A stretch of DNA of 46,315 nt from Pyrinomonadaceae bacterium (lineage in GTDB: Bacteria > Acidobacteriota > Blastocatellia > Pyrinomonadales > Pyrinomonadaceae), in the NCBI GenBank assembly GCA_014380365.1, contig JACMJZ010000017.1, forward strand, positions 1-46,315. The letters are read 5' to 3'. The translations under genes were made by a program, and so were the position numbers. The notes beneath the pieces are model-generated. The model was not told the DNA's origin and made no database searches. It was given only the letters and a program-made list of their open reading frames with translations. Shown here piece after piece: positions 24,900 through 33,132 of this stretch (the stretch's first letter is position 1; the number at the start of each line of letters is the position of its first letter).

Positions 24900-26048
24900 A
24901 TGGAATTTGAGTTAACCGAAGAACAGACACAAATCAAGATGAGTGTGCGCGAGTTTGCCGAGGCTGAGATCGCGCCGCACGTGATGGAGTGGGATGAGGC
25001 ACAACACTTTCCCATCGAACTCCAACCAAAACTCGCTGAACTGGGATTGACCGGTGTCATCTTTCCTGAGGAATACGGCGGCGCCGGGATGGGTTACGTG
25101 GAATATGCAACCATCATCGAAGAGCTTTCCCGTGTGGACGGGTCAATAGGTATCTCGGTGGCGGCGCACAATTCGCTGTGCGGGAATCATATATTTCAGT
25201 TTGGCACGGAAGCGCAGAAACGAAAGTATCTTGTGCCCCTGGCGAGCGGAAAACATTTGGGAGCCTGGGGTTTGACAGAACCCAGCGCGGGTTCGGACGC
25301 CTCGGGAACTCGCTCAACAGCCGTCAGGCAAGGCGATGACTGGCTCGTTAACGGATCGAAAAACTTCATTACGCATGCTATCCACGCCGACACGTGTGTC
25401 GCGGTCGCGGTTACGGATCGGTCGAAAAGGAGCAAAGGAATCTCCGCCTTCATCTTTGAGAAGGGAATGAAGGGGTTCTCCCCGTCGAAGAAGGAGAACA
25501 AGCTGGGACTCCGCGCTTCAGAAACGGCAAGCGTGGTGTTTGAAGATTGCCTTGTGCCGGATGAGAATCGATTGGGTGAAGAGGGCCAGGGGTTCGTGAA
25601 CGCCATGGAGATTCTTGATGGTGGCCGCATCTCAATCGCCGCACTCGCGGTCGGCATTGCCCAGGGCGCTTACGAATCAGCCGTGCGCTACTCGCAGGAG
25701 CGCCAGCAGTTTGGTAAACCGATATCGGAATTTCAGGCGATTCAATTCAAGTTGGCAAATATGGCGACGCAAATCGATGCAGCGCGCCTGTTGATGTATC
25801 GCGCCGCCTGGATGAAAGACGCGGGCCGCAAGGTTACGAAAGAGTCGTCGATGGCCAAGCTGTTTGCCTCCGAAGTTAGCGTAAATGTTTGCGAGGAAGC
25901 GATTCAGGTACACGGTGGTTACGGCTACACGAAAGACTATCCGGCGGAAAAGTACTGGCGCGATTCGAAGCTCTGCACGATTGGCGAGGGGACGTCCGAG
26001 ATCCAAAGGATGATCATCGCGCGCGAGATCCTCCAGCGAGGTGTGTAG
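24900..26048 (+). CDS. Acyl-CoA dehydrogenase (short/branched-chain type)
   Basis: A 382-residue flavoenzyme that introduces the alpha-beta double bond into acyl-CoA. It shows the full ACAD fold: N-terminal helices ([19 protein letters not shown]), the middle beta domain with [10 protein letters not shown] and [10 protein letters not shown] (FAD contacts), and the C-terminal helices with [32 protein letters not shown] and [12 protein letters not shown]. The Glu in GEGTSEIQ is in the catalytic-base position of short- and branched-chain members. Its neighbours meaB and methylmalonyl-CoA epimerase suggest a role in branched-chain amino-acid or propionyl-CoA breakdown. The exact substrate cannot be told. 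Confidence 0.93.
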   Translation: MEFELTEEQTQIKMSVREFAEAEIAPHVMEWDEAQHFPIELQPKLAELGLTGVIFPEEYGGAGMGYVEYATIIEELSRVDGSIGISVAAHNSLCGNHIFQFGTEAQKRKYLVPLASGKHLGAWGLTEPSAGSDASGTRSTAVRQGDDWLVNGSKNFITHAIHADTCVAVAVTDRSKRSKGISAFIFEKGMKGFSPSKKENKLGLRASETASVVFEDCLVPDENRLGEEGQGFVNAMEILDGGRISIAALAVGIAQGAYESAVRYSQERQQFGKPISEFQAIQFKLANMATQIDAARLLMYRAAWMKDAGRKVTKESSMAKLFASEVSVNVCEEAIQVHGGYGYTKDYPAEKYWRDSKLCTIGEGTSEIQRMIIAREILQRGV

Positions 26049-26088
26049 TTTACGCGAACAGTCAGTAGGGCGCCGTTCTTTCCGTATT

Positions 26089-26184
26089 CTCTGCGCGTCG
26101 TCTGAGTTCTCTGCGTCTCTGTGGTGAATCTTCGTTAGCAATTACTCACCGCAGAGACGCAGAGAACACTGAGAACGCGCAGAG
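26089..26184. repeat. Palindromic intergenic repeat (CTCTGCG family) before meaB
   Basis: The left arm 26089-26129 (CTCTGCGCG ... GCGTCTCTGTGGTGA) and right arm 26141-26184 (TCACCGCAGAGACGCAGAG ... CGCGCAGAG) are near-complementary over about 40 bases. It ends 18 bases before the meaB ATG. Confidence 0.85.
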
Positions 26185-26202
26185 ATTGTTCACCTGGACA
26201 CA

Positions 26203-27177
26203 ATGAGTTCCTCGACTAACACTGACAAAAAGGACAACAGCGCGGCGTTAGTCGAGCGTCTTTCCGCGGGTGACATTCGTGCGGTGGCGCGCGCGATCTC
26301 GAAAGTGGAAGATCTTTCCAACGATGCTGCGGAGTTGATGAAGCAGATCTTTCCGCTGACCGGACGGGGACTGGTAGTCGGCATAACGGGTGCACCCGGC
26401 GCGGGCAAGTCGTCGCTGGTGGACAAACTCGCGTTGCTCTACCGGAAACAAGGCGAACGGGTTGGTATCGTAGCCGTAGATCCATCCAGCCCGTTTTCCG
26501 GCGGTGCGATTCTCGGCGACCGGATTCGCATGCAGCAACTCGGGTTGGATCGAGATGTCTTCATTCGCTCGATGGCGACGCGCGGGAATCTCGGCGGACT
26601 TGCGCGCGCAACCGTCGATGCCGTTTCCATACTTGATGCAGCCGGCTATGACAAGATAATTATTGAAACGGTTGGTGTTGGTCAGGACGAAGTTGAAATT
26701 GTGAAAGCCGCGGACATCTCCGTGGTTGTCCTGGTGCCCGGAATGGGCGACGATATCCAGGCAATCAAGGCTGGGATAATGGAGATTGGCGACGTCTTTG
26801 TTATCAACAAGGCCGACCGCGAGGGCGTTAATTCCACTGAAAAGGAACTGGAGGCGCTCTTGTCCCTGGCCATGCGCGAAGATTCGTGGAACCCGCCCAT
26901 CGTCAAGACGGTAGCCACTGAAAGCCGGGGGATCGAGGAGCTTGCCATTGCGATTGAGGGCTACCGCACGTTTGTCGGGCAGGCAAAATTTGGAAACGCC
27001 CGGCGCCAGGCCGTGGCGCGTTGGCGGATAGTCGAGTTGCTGCGCGAGCGGCTCGTAGCGCAAACCCTGGAGTCGGATTCCGCATCGGAAATGCTTGATC
27101 GTTTGGCGGGCGAAGTTGCCAGCAGGCAAAGAGATCCTTATTCTGCCGTAGAAGAAATTTTGCGCGGTGGTCAGTAG
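26203..27177 (+). CDS. meaB: Methylmalonyl-CoA mutase-associated GTPase MeaB
   Basis: The G-protein chaperone that gates cobalamin loading and protects methylmalonyl-CoA mutase. 324 residues. P-loop GITGAPGAGKSSL (about 59-71), then VAVDPSSPFSGGAILGDRIR (switch region), ETVGVGQDEVEI, and NKADR (base specificity). The C-terminal helical dimerisation segment is present (ARWRIVELLRERL). The last codons and the TAG stop lie inside a palindromic repeat (27169 on), so the C-terminal GGQ is repeat-encoded. No mutase subunit lies in this window; the epimerase is next door, so the mutase is presumably elsewhere. Confidence 0.95.
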   Translation: MSSSTNTDKKDNSAALVERLSAGDIRAVARAISKVEDLSNDAAELMKQIFPLTGRGLVVGITGAPGAGKSSLVDKLALLYRKQGERVGIVAVDPSSPFSGGAILGDRIRMQQLGLDRDVFIRSMATRGNLGGLARATVDAVSILDAAGYDKIIIETVGVGQDEVEIVKAADISVVVLVPGMGDDIQAIKAGIMEIGDVFVINKADREGVNSTEKELEALLSLAMREDSWNPPIVKTVATESRGIEELAIAIEGYRTFVGQAKFGNARRQAVARWRIVELLRERLVAQTLESDSASEMLDRLAGEVASRQRDPYSAVEEILRGGQ

Positions 27178-27245
27178 TCAGTCGTCCGTTGTCCGTGGCT
27201 TCGGGCTCTGACAACAACTGACCATCGACAACTGACTACTGACAA
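27169..27245. repeat. Heptamer palindrome (GTCAGT family) overlapping the meaB stop
   Basis: Eleven 7-base units run from 27169 to 27245. The left ones are variants of GGTCAGT and the right ones of CTGACTA, forming an imperfect hairpin. The meaB stop TAG (27175-27177) is inside it and the mce ATG is 3 bases after it. Confidence 0.85.
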
Positions 27246-27248
27246 ATT

Positions 27249-27644
27249 ATGAAAGTAGATCACATTGGAATCGCCACGCATCAACTCGATGAAGCGCTCG
27301 CTCTTTGGCAGGATGCTTTGGGGCTGAAGGTTGATTCGACGGAAGAAGTAACCGAGCAAGGTGTTCGGGTAGCGATGCTGGCGATCGGGGAAACACATAT
27401 TGAACTACTCGAACCCCTGAGCCCCGGCTCGCCAGTCGGGAAGTTTTTAGAAAAGCGCGGGCCGGGCATTCATCACATTGCCGTTAAAGTTTCGGACATT
27501 CGCGCGACGCTCGCCCAGCTCAAAGAGAAGGGAACGCGCTTGATCGATGAAAACCCACGCGTGGGTGCGGGTGGATGCCTCGTAGCATTCGTTCATCCAT
27601 CATCAATGAATGGCGTGCTGCTGGAATTGGTACAGCGTATCTAG
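27249..27644 (+). CDS. mce: Methylmalonyl-CoA epimerase
   Basis: Interconverts (S)- and (R)-methylmalonyl-CoA in propionate metabolism. 131 residues, a complete VOC-fold protein: KVDHIGIATHQLDEALALW with the first metal His, HIELLEPL, then GPGIHHIAVKVSDI with the second His pair, and a C-terminal LLELVQ with the metal/catalytic Glu. Length and motif spacing are those of the family. It lies 71 bases after meaB with a heptamer repeat between them. No typical ribosome-binding site is visible because the repeat runs up to the start codon. Confidence 0.94.
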   Translation: MKVDHIGIATHQLDEALALWQDALGLKVDSTEEVTEQGVRVAMLAIGETHIELLEPLSPGSPVGKFLEKRGPGIHHIAVKVSDIRATLAQLKEKGTRLIDENPRVGAGGCLVAFVHPSSMNGVLLELVQRI

Positions 27645-27668
27645 ACTCATTTTGAAAGGAAAACTATT

Positions 27669-28997
27669 TTGACTTCAACTACTAAAGCATTGATAGCTGC
27701 CGGGCTCGCCATCGTGTGCGCTGGGGCCCTGATATTCTGGCAAGTGAAACTTAGAAAGACTGACTCGCTGAATAATTTGTCCGCCGAAGACATGGCGCTG
27801 ATCGCTGAGGATCAGCCGCCGCAGTTTCGCAGCCGCCTGGCGACTGACGGTGAAGCACGAAAGAGTTTTGCCGAGGACCTTCGCAAGCTGCTCGCGGTTG
27901 CTGAAGAGGCCCGCGCAAAAGGCATCGCCAACAAACCCGAAGTCAAACGCCAACTTGATTTGGTTCGCTCCGTGGTCGTAGCCGAAAACTATTTCAAGGC
28001 TCAGGGAACGATGGGTGCGAATGGACCGAATATTTCTGAGCAGGAAGTGGAAGACTTTTTCAAGCAGCCCGTCAACCAGACAAAGTTTGATCAGTTCATA
28101 AACGACGCGAAGGCCAAAAATCCTCAGCTCGCGGGCGGTCCTATTCCGGACGAGCAGCTCAAGCAGGTGAAGCGTCAACTAGGGCAGGTTCTAATTGGCG
28201 AGCAAAAAGCAATTGCAGCTGGAGCCCATAAGCAGCGCAAGGTTGATCTCCAGGTGAAACTCGAGCAGGCACGAATTCTGGCCCAGACCTATGCGCAGGA
28301 ACAGTTGGCTGAAAAGATGAAAGCCACCGACAAGGAAGTTGACGACTACCTGGCGGCGCATCCCGAATTGGACACGAGTAAGCAGAACCGCCCGAAGGCC
28401 GAGGAAGTGTTGAAGCGAGCGCGAGCGGGTGAAGACTTCGTGAAACTGGCCAAGGAGTTTTCCACTGAGCCCGGAGCCAAGGAAAAGGGCGGCGACCTTG
28501 GCTGGTTTGGACACGGTCAGATGGTGCCGGAGTTTGAGCAGGCGGCATTTGCGATGAAGCCAGGTGAGATAAGCGACATCGTCGAGACGAAATTCGGTTA
28601 TCACATAATCAAGCTTGAGGATCGTAAGACGGAAACCAAGGAAGGGAAGCCTGAAGAGCAAGTTAAGGCTCGGCATATTTTGATCGGCGTGTCCGGCGGT
28701 GACGCCGATAATCCGTTTGCGCCACCCAAGAGTGCCAAGGAGAAGGCGCGAGCCGCCGTCGAGCAGGAGAAACAGAAGAAAGTCCTGGACGACATCGTGG
28801 CCCGCTCGCATGTTACCGTCGCGGAAAACTTTCAGGTGAAAATGCCGGAGCCGCAGCCACAGCAAGGACTTCCTCCCGGATTTCCGGGGAGTGAGGGAGG
28901 GCAACCCGGCCAGGCGCAACCCGTAGAACCCGTGGAAAATCCGCATCAGCCGGCGCCGGATCCGAAGAAGAATCAGCCAAAGCAGCAGAAGCGCTAA
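27669..28997 (+). CDS. Membrane-anchored peptidyl-prolyl isomerase of the parvulin (SurA/PpiC) type
   Basis: Likely a periplasmic folding factor. 442 residues starting with TTG; AAAGGA 9 bases upstream supports this start. One N-terminal membrane segment (ALIAAGLAIVCAGALIFW) anchors it. A helical chaperone-like region (about 45-235) precedes the parvulin domain (about 240-325: AEEVLKRARAGEDFVKLAKE, GGDLGWFGHGQMVPEFEQA, ETKFGYHIIKLE). A second partial parvulin-like piece follows (VKARHILIGV, about 330-340), and the C-terminus is Pro/Gln/Gly-rich. It begins 24 bases after mce and may be read from the same transcript. Confidence 0.9.
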   Translation: MTSTTKALIAAGLAIVCAGALIFWQVKLRKTDSLNNLSAEDMALIAEDQPPQFRSRLATDGEARKSFAEDLRKLLAVAEEARAKGIANKPEVKRQLDLVRSVVVAENYFKAQGTMGANGPNISEQEVEDFFKQPVNQTKFDQFINDAKAKNPQLAGGPIPDEQLKQVKRQLGQVLIGEQKAIAAGAHKQRKVDLQVKLEQARILAQTYAQEQLAEKMKATDKEVDDYLAAHPELDTSKQNRPKAEEVLKRARAGEDFVKLAKEFSTEPGAKEKGGDLGWFGHGQMVPEFEQAAFAMKPGEISDIVETKFGYHIIKLEDRKTETKEGKPEEQVKARHILIGVSGGDADNPFAPPKSAKEKARAAVEQEKQKKVLDDIVARSHVTVAENFQVKMPEPQPQQGLPPGFPGSEGGQPGQAQPVEPVENPHQPAPDPKKNQPKQQKR

Positions 28998-29053
28998 GCC
29001 TGCCGTGCAGTATGATACGAGGGGGCTTTTTGAACAGAGTCTTGGCAGAAATA

Positions 29054-29121
29054 CGATCCACGAAACCACACGAACTAACACGAACTCTTTTTGGTGTCGT
29101 TTCGTGAGATTTCGTGGATCG
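29054..29121. repeat. Palindromic intergenic repeat (CCACGAAA family)
   Basis: The left arm 29054-29086 starts CGATCCACGAAA; the right arm 29093-29121 ends TTTCGTGGATCG. They pair with few mismatches. It lies between the parvulin gene and the MBL-fold gene. Confidence 0.8.
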
Positions 29122-29163
29122 CTTCCTTTTGGTTGGGACTAACAGCCGTTCTTAGAAATTGGA

Positions 29164-30012
29164 ATGCAGTTTGGTGATTACCGCATAGAGATTGTTCCCG
29201 ACACAGAGTTTCGGCTCGATGGGGGCGCAATGTTTGGAGTTGTCCCACGGACGTTGTGGGCGAAGGTTTGTCCGCCGGACGCCGAAAACCGGATCAGAAT
29301 GAACCTGAATTGCGTGTTCATCGACACCGGCGCCGAGCGGATACTGATCGAAACGGGCATCGGCGAGAAGTGGTCCGCCAAACATGCTGCGATGTATGGC
29401 ATCACCCGTCGCCGACCGTTGGCCGAGTCTTTGCGAGCCATTGCCGGAGTTGGACCGGAAGACATCACCATCGTCGTCAATACACATCTCCACTTCGATC
29501 ACGCCGGTGGTAACACTGTGCTCAACGCAGAAGGTGCTGCGGCTCCGGCATTCCCCAACGCGCGTTTCTTCGTTTCCAAAGCCGAATGGGAACACGCCGA
29601 AGCGCCGAGTGAGCGCGACCGTGCTAGCTATCTGCCGGAGAACTGGCAGCCTGTTAGGGCAAGCGGCCAATTGGAACTGAAGGACGCGGATTACGAGGTG
29701 GCGCCGGGGCTGCGCATGGAAACCTTTGCGGGCCACAATCGCTCGATGCAGTGTTGGCGGCTTGATCGGAATGGGCAAACGCTATTTGGCTTTGCCGACC
29801 TGGTTCCCATGCGGGCCCATGTGCCCTTTGCCTGGATCATGGGATACGATCTTTTTCCGGTCGAGACGTTGGAAGTGAAGAAGAAACTTTTGCCGCAGGC
29901 CGCGCGGGAAGGCTGGGCTTGCTTGTTCTATCACGATCCGGATGAGCCGTTGTGCAAGGTGATTGAGGAAAACGGAAAGCTGCGAGCGGTTCGTTATGAA
30001 ACGGAGCATTAG
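29164..30012 (+). CDS. MBL-fold metallo-hydrolase
   Basis: A 282-residue cytoplasmic member of the metallo-beta-lactamase superfamily. The zinc motif HLHFDHAGG lies at about residues 107-115; later metal ligands are the His in FAGHNRSMQ, the Asp in GFADLVPM, and the His in YHDPDE near the C-terminus. This arrangement fits lactonase-like/AttM-type or general quorum-quenching-like members, but the substrate is unknown. Its stop codon TAG (30010-30012) directly abuts the hicA ATG at 30013, so the two are translationally linked. Confidence 0.88.
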   Translation: MQFGDYRIEIVPDTEFRLDGGAMFGVVPRTLWAKVCPPDAENRIRMNLNCVFIDTGAERILIETGIGEKWSAKHAAMYGITRRRPLAESLRAIAGVGPEDITIVVNTHLHFDHAGGNTVLNAEGAAAPAFPNARFFVSKAEWEHAEAPSERDRASYLPENWQPVRASGQLELKDADYEVAPGLRMETFAGHNRSMQCWRLDRNGQTLFGFADLVPMRAHVPFAWIMGYDLFPVETLEVKKKLLPQAAREGWACLFYHDPDEPLCKVIEENGKLRAVRYETEH

Positions 30013-30270
30013 ATGTCTCGCCTGAGCAAGACACTTGAGCAAATCCTTCGCGGAAACTCCGATCCGAACATCGATTTTAACGATCTGCGCAGCCTCCTTA
30101 GCGCGTTGAAGTTTCGCGAGCGAATCCGCGGTAGCCATCATATTTTTACGCGCACCGGAGTAACCGAGATTATCAATTTGCAACCTAAGGGCTCAAAAGC
30201 TAAGTCATATCAAGTAAGACAGGTGCGGCAGTTAATCACTAAATATGGGTTAGGAGAAGACGATGTCTAG
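30013..30270 (+). CDS. hicA: HicA-family mRNA interferase toxin
   Basis: 85 residues. HicA toxins cleave mRNA in a ribosome-independent way using a histidine on a dsRBD-like fold. RGSHHIFTR (about residues 41-49) is the catalytic GSHxxF-type motif, followed by NLQPKGSKAKSYQVRQVRQLI, the usual final strand and helix. It is slightly long for the family, with a 20-residue N-terminal extension. It overlaps hicB by 8 bases, the typical hicAB arrangement with the toxin first. Confidence 0.85.
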   Translation: MSRLSKTLEQILRGNSDPNIDFNDLRSLLSALKFRERIRGSHHIFTRTGVTEIINLQPKGSKAKSYQVRQVRQLITKYGLGEDDV

Positions 30271-30472
30271 ATATGAGATGGTGATCTATTGGAGCGAAAC
30301 TGACGCCGCCTTCATTGTGGAGGTGCCTGAATTGCCCGGATGCATGGCGGATGGCGCGACTTACCAGGAAGCCGTCGCGAACGCTGAACAAGTCATACAA
30401 GAATGGGTCGACACCGCCAAAGAGGAGGGCCGCGTAATTCCCGAGCCGAAAGGTCGCTTGATTTACGCGTAG
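30263..30472 (+). CDS. hicB: HicB-family antitoxin (short form)
   Basis: 69 residues with the partial RNase H-like fold of Hic[44 protein letters not shown] lies 7 bases before the ATG, inside hicA. The C-terminal helix-turn-helix or ribbon-helix-helix domain of long HicB proteins is absent, so this antitoxin should bind the toxin but may not repress its own promoter. The whole pair may be driven from upstream of the MBL gene. Confidence 0.87.
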   Translation: MSRYEMVIYWSETDAAFIVEVPELPGCMADGATYQEAVANAEQVIQEWVDTAKEEGRVIPEPKGRLIYA

Positions 30473-30489
30473 CACCAGTAATACTTCAG

Positions 30490-31365
30490 ATGACCACAGC
30501 AAAAATTGGAATCATTGGCGGCAGCGGGCTCTACCAGATGCCGGAGCTGCAGGATGTTGAGGAGGTCGCCGTCGACACTCCTTTCGGATCTCCGTCGGAC
30601 GCCTTCATCATCGGCACTCTGGAAGGCCAACGCGTCGCGTTTTTGCCGAGACATGCGCGCGGACATCGGTTCACACCTACCGAGGTTCCGTTTCGCGCAA
30701 ATATTTATGCGATGAAGTTGCTGGGCGTCGAGCGAATATTGTCGGCTTCCGCGGTTGGTTCGTTACAAGAGCAGTATGCGCCGCTGGACATGGTGATTCC
30801 CGATCAGTTTTTTGACCGCACGCGCGCGCGCGTGCGCGAGTCAACTTTCTTTGGCGAAGGCATTGTCGCGCATGTGGCGTTTGCACACCCGGTCTGTGAC
30901 GAACTAGGCGATGTGCTTGAGGAGTCGTGCAAGGTTGCTGATGTTAAGACACATCGACGCGGAATCTATCTGTGCATGGAAGGGCCTGCGTTTTCCACTA
31001 AGGCGGAGTCGGAAGTATACCGGTCGTGGGGCATGGACATCATCGGCATGACTAACCTGCAGGAAGCCAAGCTCGCCCGCGAGGCCGAGATTTGTTATGC
31101 GACGCTGGCTCTGGTCACAGATTACGATTGCTGGCACCCCGGTCACGATGCAGTCACGGCGGACAGCGTCATTGAATTTCTAAACAAAAATGTTCGGAAC
31201 GCCCAGTTAATCATGAAAGATGCGGTGAAGCGCCTGGGTGGTCAGGAGCGCAGGTGCAAGTGCGGGTCCGCGTTGAAGCATGCGATCTTCACCGCTCCGG
31301 ATACGTGGCCGGCTGCGACGCGAACAAAACTTGACGCTATAATCAAAAAGTATGCGGGTTCCTGA
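30490..31365 (+). CDS. mtnP: S-methyl-5'-thioadenosine phosphorylase
   Basis: Phosphorolyses methylthioadenosine to adenine and methylthioribose-1-phosphate in methionine salvage. 291 residues from the ATG at 30490. Family signatures: [11 protein letters not shown] (phosphate loop), [41 protein letters not shown] and TDYDCWH. An in-frame start further upstream (30403) would overlap hicB and add sequence unlike the family. The gene begins only 17 bases after hicB. The C-terminal CKCGSALK is a small Cys pair common in bacterial members. Confidence 0.94.
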   Translation: MTTAKIGIIGGSGLYQMPELQDVEEVAVDTPFGSPSDAFIIGTLEGQRVAFLPRHARGHRFTPTEVPFRANIYAMKLLGVERILSASAVGSLQEQYAPLDMVIPDQFFDRTRARVRESTFFGEGIVAHVAFAHPVCDELGDVLEESCKVADVKTHRRGIYLCMEGPAFSTKAESEVYRSWGMDIIGMTNLQEAKLAREAEICYATLALVTDYDCWHPGHDAVTADSVIEFLNKNVRNAQLIMKDAVKRLGGQERRCKCGSALKHAIFTAPDTWPAATRTKLDAIIKKYAGS

Positions 31366-31399
31366 AGTTTCCGGCATCCAAGGTCGGTGTCATTAGATT

Positions 31400-31448
31400 G
31401 TGGCACGCGCATCTTGCGCGTGGTTCATGTACGGGACGCTCGTGCCAC
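31400..31448. repeat. Palindromic intergenic repeat (GTGGCACG family)
   Basis: Outer arms GTGGCACG (31400-31407) and CGTGCCAC (31441-31448), plus an inner perfect hairpin CACGCGC-ATCTT-GCGCGTG (31404-31422). It sits after mtnP and could stop or attenuate transcription. Confidence 0.75.
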
Positions 31449-31466
31449 TTATGTGAAAGGTGATTT

Positions 31467-31970
31467 ATGAGAAAGTTCTTTCTGACAGTTTCAGTTCTTT
31501 CGGTCGCGTTGCTTGTTTCTGCACCGACTTCCTACGGCCAGGGCGCCGCCAAGACCGGACCGACGAGCGCGGTACTCCGCGACGCCGATCTGGAAAAGGA
31601 CTCAATACATAACCTCGAAGTGGCCCGAAACTACTTCAAGTTGAAGAAAGCTTATGTTGCGGCACTGAAGCGTTGCGAAGAAATCATTGCCGGTAATCCC
31701 ACTTTCGCTCGCATCGATGAAGTACTGCTTATTGCGGGCAAGAGTGCGAGTCTCCTGGCCGACGGGCGTGGAAAGCAGAAGCCCGCGCTGTATGTAGTCT
31801 TTGAGGGCACGACCAAGAAGGGTTTGACGCCAGAGGAATTTCGCAGTGGTGCTCGCAGCTATTTAACGCAGCTGATTAACGAGCATCCGCAGAGTAGCTT
31901 TCGGCAAGAAGCAGAGGCAGCACTTCAAGCGGTAGGTGGGCCGGTTAAGCCAGAAGGCGCCAAGCCGTAG
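31467..31970 (+). CDS. Small secreted TPR-like protein (BamD-like)
   Basis: 167 residues with a clear signal peptide (KFFLTVSVLSVALLVSAPTSYGQG). The mature part is helical with TPR-type helices (VARNYFKLKKAYVAALKRCEEIIAGNP) and ends in SYLTQLINEHPQSSFRQEAEAAL, which resembles the repeats of the BamD/YfiO outer-membrane assembly lipoprotein. No lipobox cysteine is present. AAAGGTGA lies 6 bases before the ATG. The function is unknown; a periplasmic scaffold role is plausible. Confidence 0.7.
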   Translation: MRKFFLTVSVLSVALLVSAPTSYGQGAAKTGPTSAVLRDADLEKDSIHNLEVARNYFKLKKAYVAALKRCEEIIAGNPTFARIDEVLLIAGKSASLLADGRGKQKPALYVVFEGTTKKGLTPEEFRSGARSYLTQLINEHPQSSFRQEAEAALQAVGGPVKPEGAKP

Positions 31971-31998
31971 GCCTTCAGCAGCAGCCCAACGCCGTGAC

Positions 31999-32061
31999 AT
32001 CTGAAATCTAAAATCCCAAATCTAAGATCTGAAATCTGAAATCTAGAATCTGAAATCCAAG
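31999..32061. repeat. Nine-unit heptamer tandem repeat, consensus ATCTGAA, before the PfkB kinase
   Basis: Nine consecutive 7-base units without interruption. Four are exactly ATCTGAA (31999, 32027, 32034, 32048) and the rest are variants such as ATCTAAA, ATCCCAA and ATCTAGA. The array ends 3 bases before the kinase ATG at 32065, in the place of a ribosome-binding site. Confidence 0.9.
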
Positions 32062-32064
32062 AAT

Positions 32065-33006
32065 ATGTCTCTACTCGTAGTTGGTTCTGTTGCGTTCGAC
32101 GCGGTCGAAACGCCATTCGGTAAATGTGAAAAAATGCTGGGCGGCTCGGGGTCCCACTTTTCGATCTCCGCAAGTTTCTTCACTGAGGTCCAGATCGTCG
32201 GCGTGGTTGGAGGAGATTTCGGTCCCGAAGACAAAGAGATTCTGGATTCGCATAACATCGACACCAGCGATCTTGAAACCGTTTCGGACGGCAAAACGTT
32301 TCGTTGGTATGGACGTTACGACTACGATCTCAATGTGGCGCACACGCTTAACACCGAGTTGAATGTATTTGCAGACTTCAAACCAAAGCTCTCCGATAAG
32401 TCGAAAAGCGCACGGCTAGTTTTTCTGGGAAACATCCAACCCGATCTACAGCGCGAAGTGCGTGAGCAAGTTCCAGGCGCTGAGCTGGTGGCACTGGACA
32501 CAATGAACCTCTGGATCGACATCGCGCGCGAGTCTCTCTTAAAAACTATCAAGGGCGTTGACGTCGTAATCATCAACGATGCCGAAGCGCGGCAGTTGAC
32601 GGAGATTCCTAATCTGATGAAGGCGGCGCGCACCATACTTTCCTGGGGTCCCAAGGCTTTGATCGTCAAACGTGGAGAATACGGCGCGGCGCTGTTCACC
32701 GACGACAACTACTTCGCAATTCCTGCCTATCCGTTGGAGTCGGTCTTTGATCCTACTGGCGCCGGCGACACCTTCGCGGGCGGTTTCATGGGTTACCTCT
32801 CCAGTCAACCGAAACTTGACGACGCTGCGATGAGGCGTGCGATGATTTTCGGTTCGGTTATGGCTTCGTTCAATGTTGAAGAGTTTGGTACCGCGCGCGT
32901 CCAACGATTGACGCACGACGAAATCAACGACCGCTTTCGCACTTTCAAGCAAATGACTCATTTTGACGAGATACCGTTTGAACGTGCCTTGGTCAGTAGT
33001 CGGTAG
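32065..33006 (+). CDS. PfkB-family carbohydrate kinase
   Basis: Phosphorylates a sugar or nucleoside with ATP. 313 residues. The C-terminal PfkB signature DPTGAGDTFAGGF (about residues 228-240) has the anion hole and catalytic Asp, preceded by VIINDAEARQL and LIVKRGEYGAALF, as in ribokinase-like members. The N-terminus (GSVAFDAVETPFG, LGGSGSHFSISASFF) is typical of the adenosine kinase-like branch. The last four residues and stop (VSSR, TAG 33004-33006) are encoded by a heptamer repeat that starts at 32991. The substrate is unknown. Confidence 0.9.
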   Translation: MSLLVVGSVAFDAVETPFGKCEKMLGGSGSHFSISASFFTEVQIVGVVGGDFGPEDKEILDSHNIDTSDLETVSDGKTFRWYGRYDYDLNVAHTLNTELNVFADFKPKLSDKSKSARLVFLGNIQPDLQREVREQVPGAELVALDTMNLWIDIARESLLKTIKGVDVVIINDAEARQLTEIPNLMKAARTILSWGPKALIVKRGEYGAALFTDDNYFAIPAYPLESVFDPTGAGDTFAGGFMGYLSSQPKLDDAAMRRAMIFGSVMASFNVEEFGTARVQRLTHDEINDRFRTFKQMTHFDEIPFERALVSSR

Positions 33007-33116
33007 TCAGTGGTCAGTGATCGGTGGTCAGTGATCAGTTGGCTACGACTGGAGTGCGGTCCAAAAGAGTAGACTGTTCTAGACTGACCACTGACCAGTG
33101 ACCACGACAACTGACC
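32991..33116. repeat. Heptamer palindrome (GTCAGT family) overlapping the PfkB kinase stop
   Basis: Seven left units (variants of GGTCAGT, 32991-33039) and five right units (variants of CACTGAC, 33082-33116) flank a 42-base loop. It is the same family as 27169-27245. The first two units are inside the kinase gene. Confidence 0.88.
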
Positions 33117-33132
33117 CTTTAGGGAGGTTCCT

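Noticed and set aside
26248-27129. A 293-codon frame antisense to meaB
   Set aside because: It fully overlaps meaB, whose motifs are unmistakable, and the antisense product has no recognisable domain. Long shadow frames are expected in GC-rich coding DNA.
31999-32061. A CRISPR array
   Set aside because: The units are only 7 bases and contiguous, with no spacers. No cas genes are in the window.
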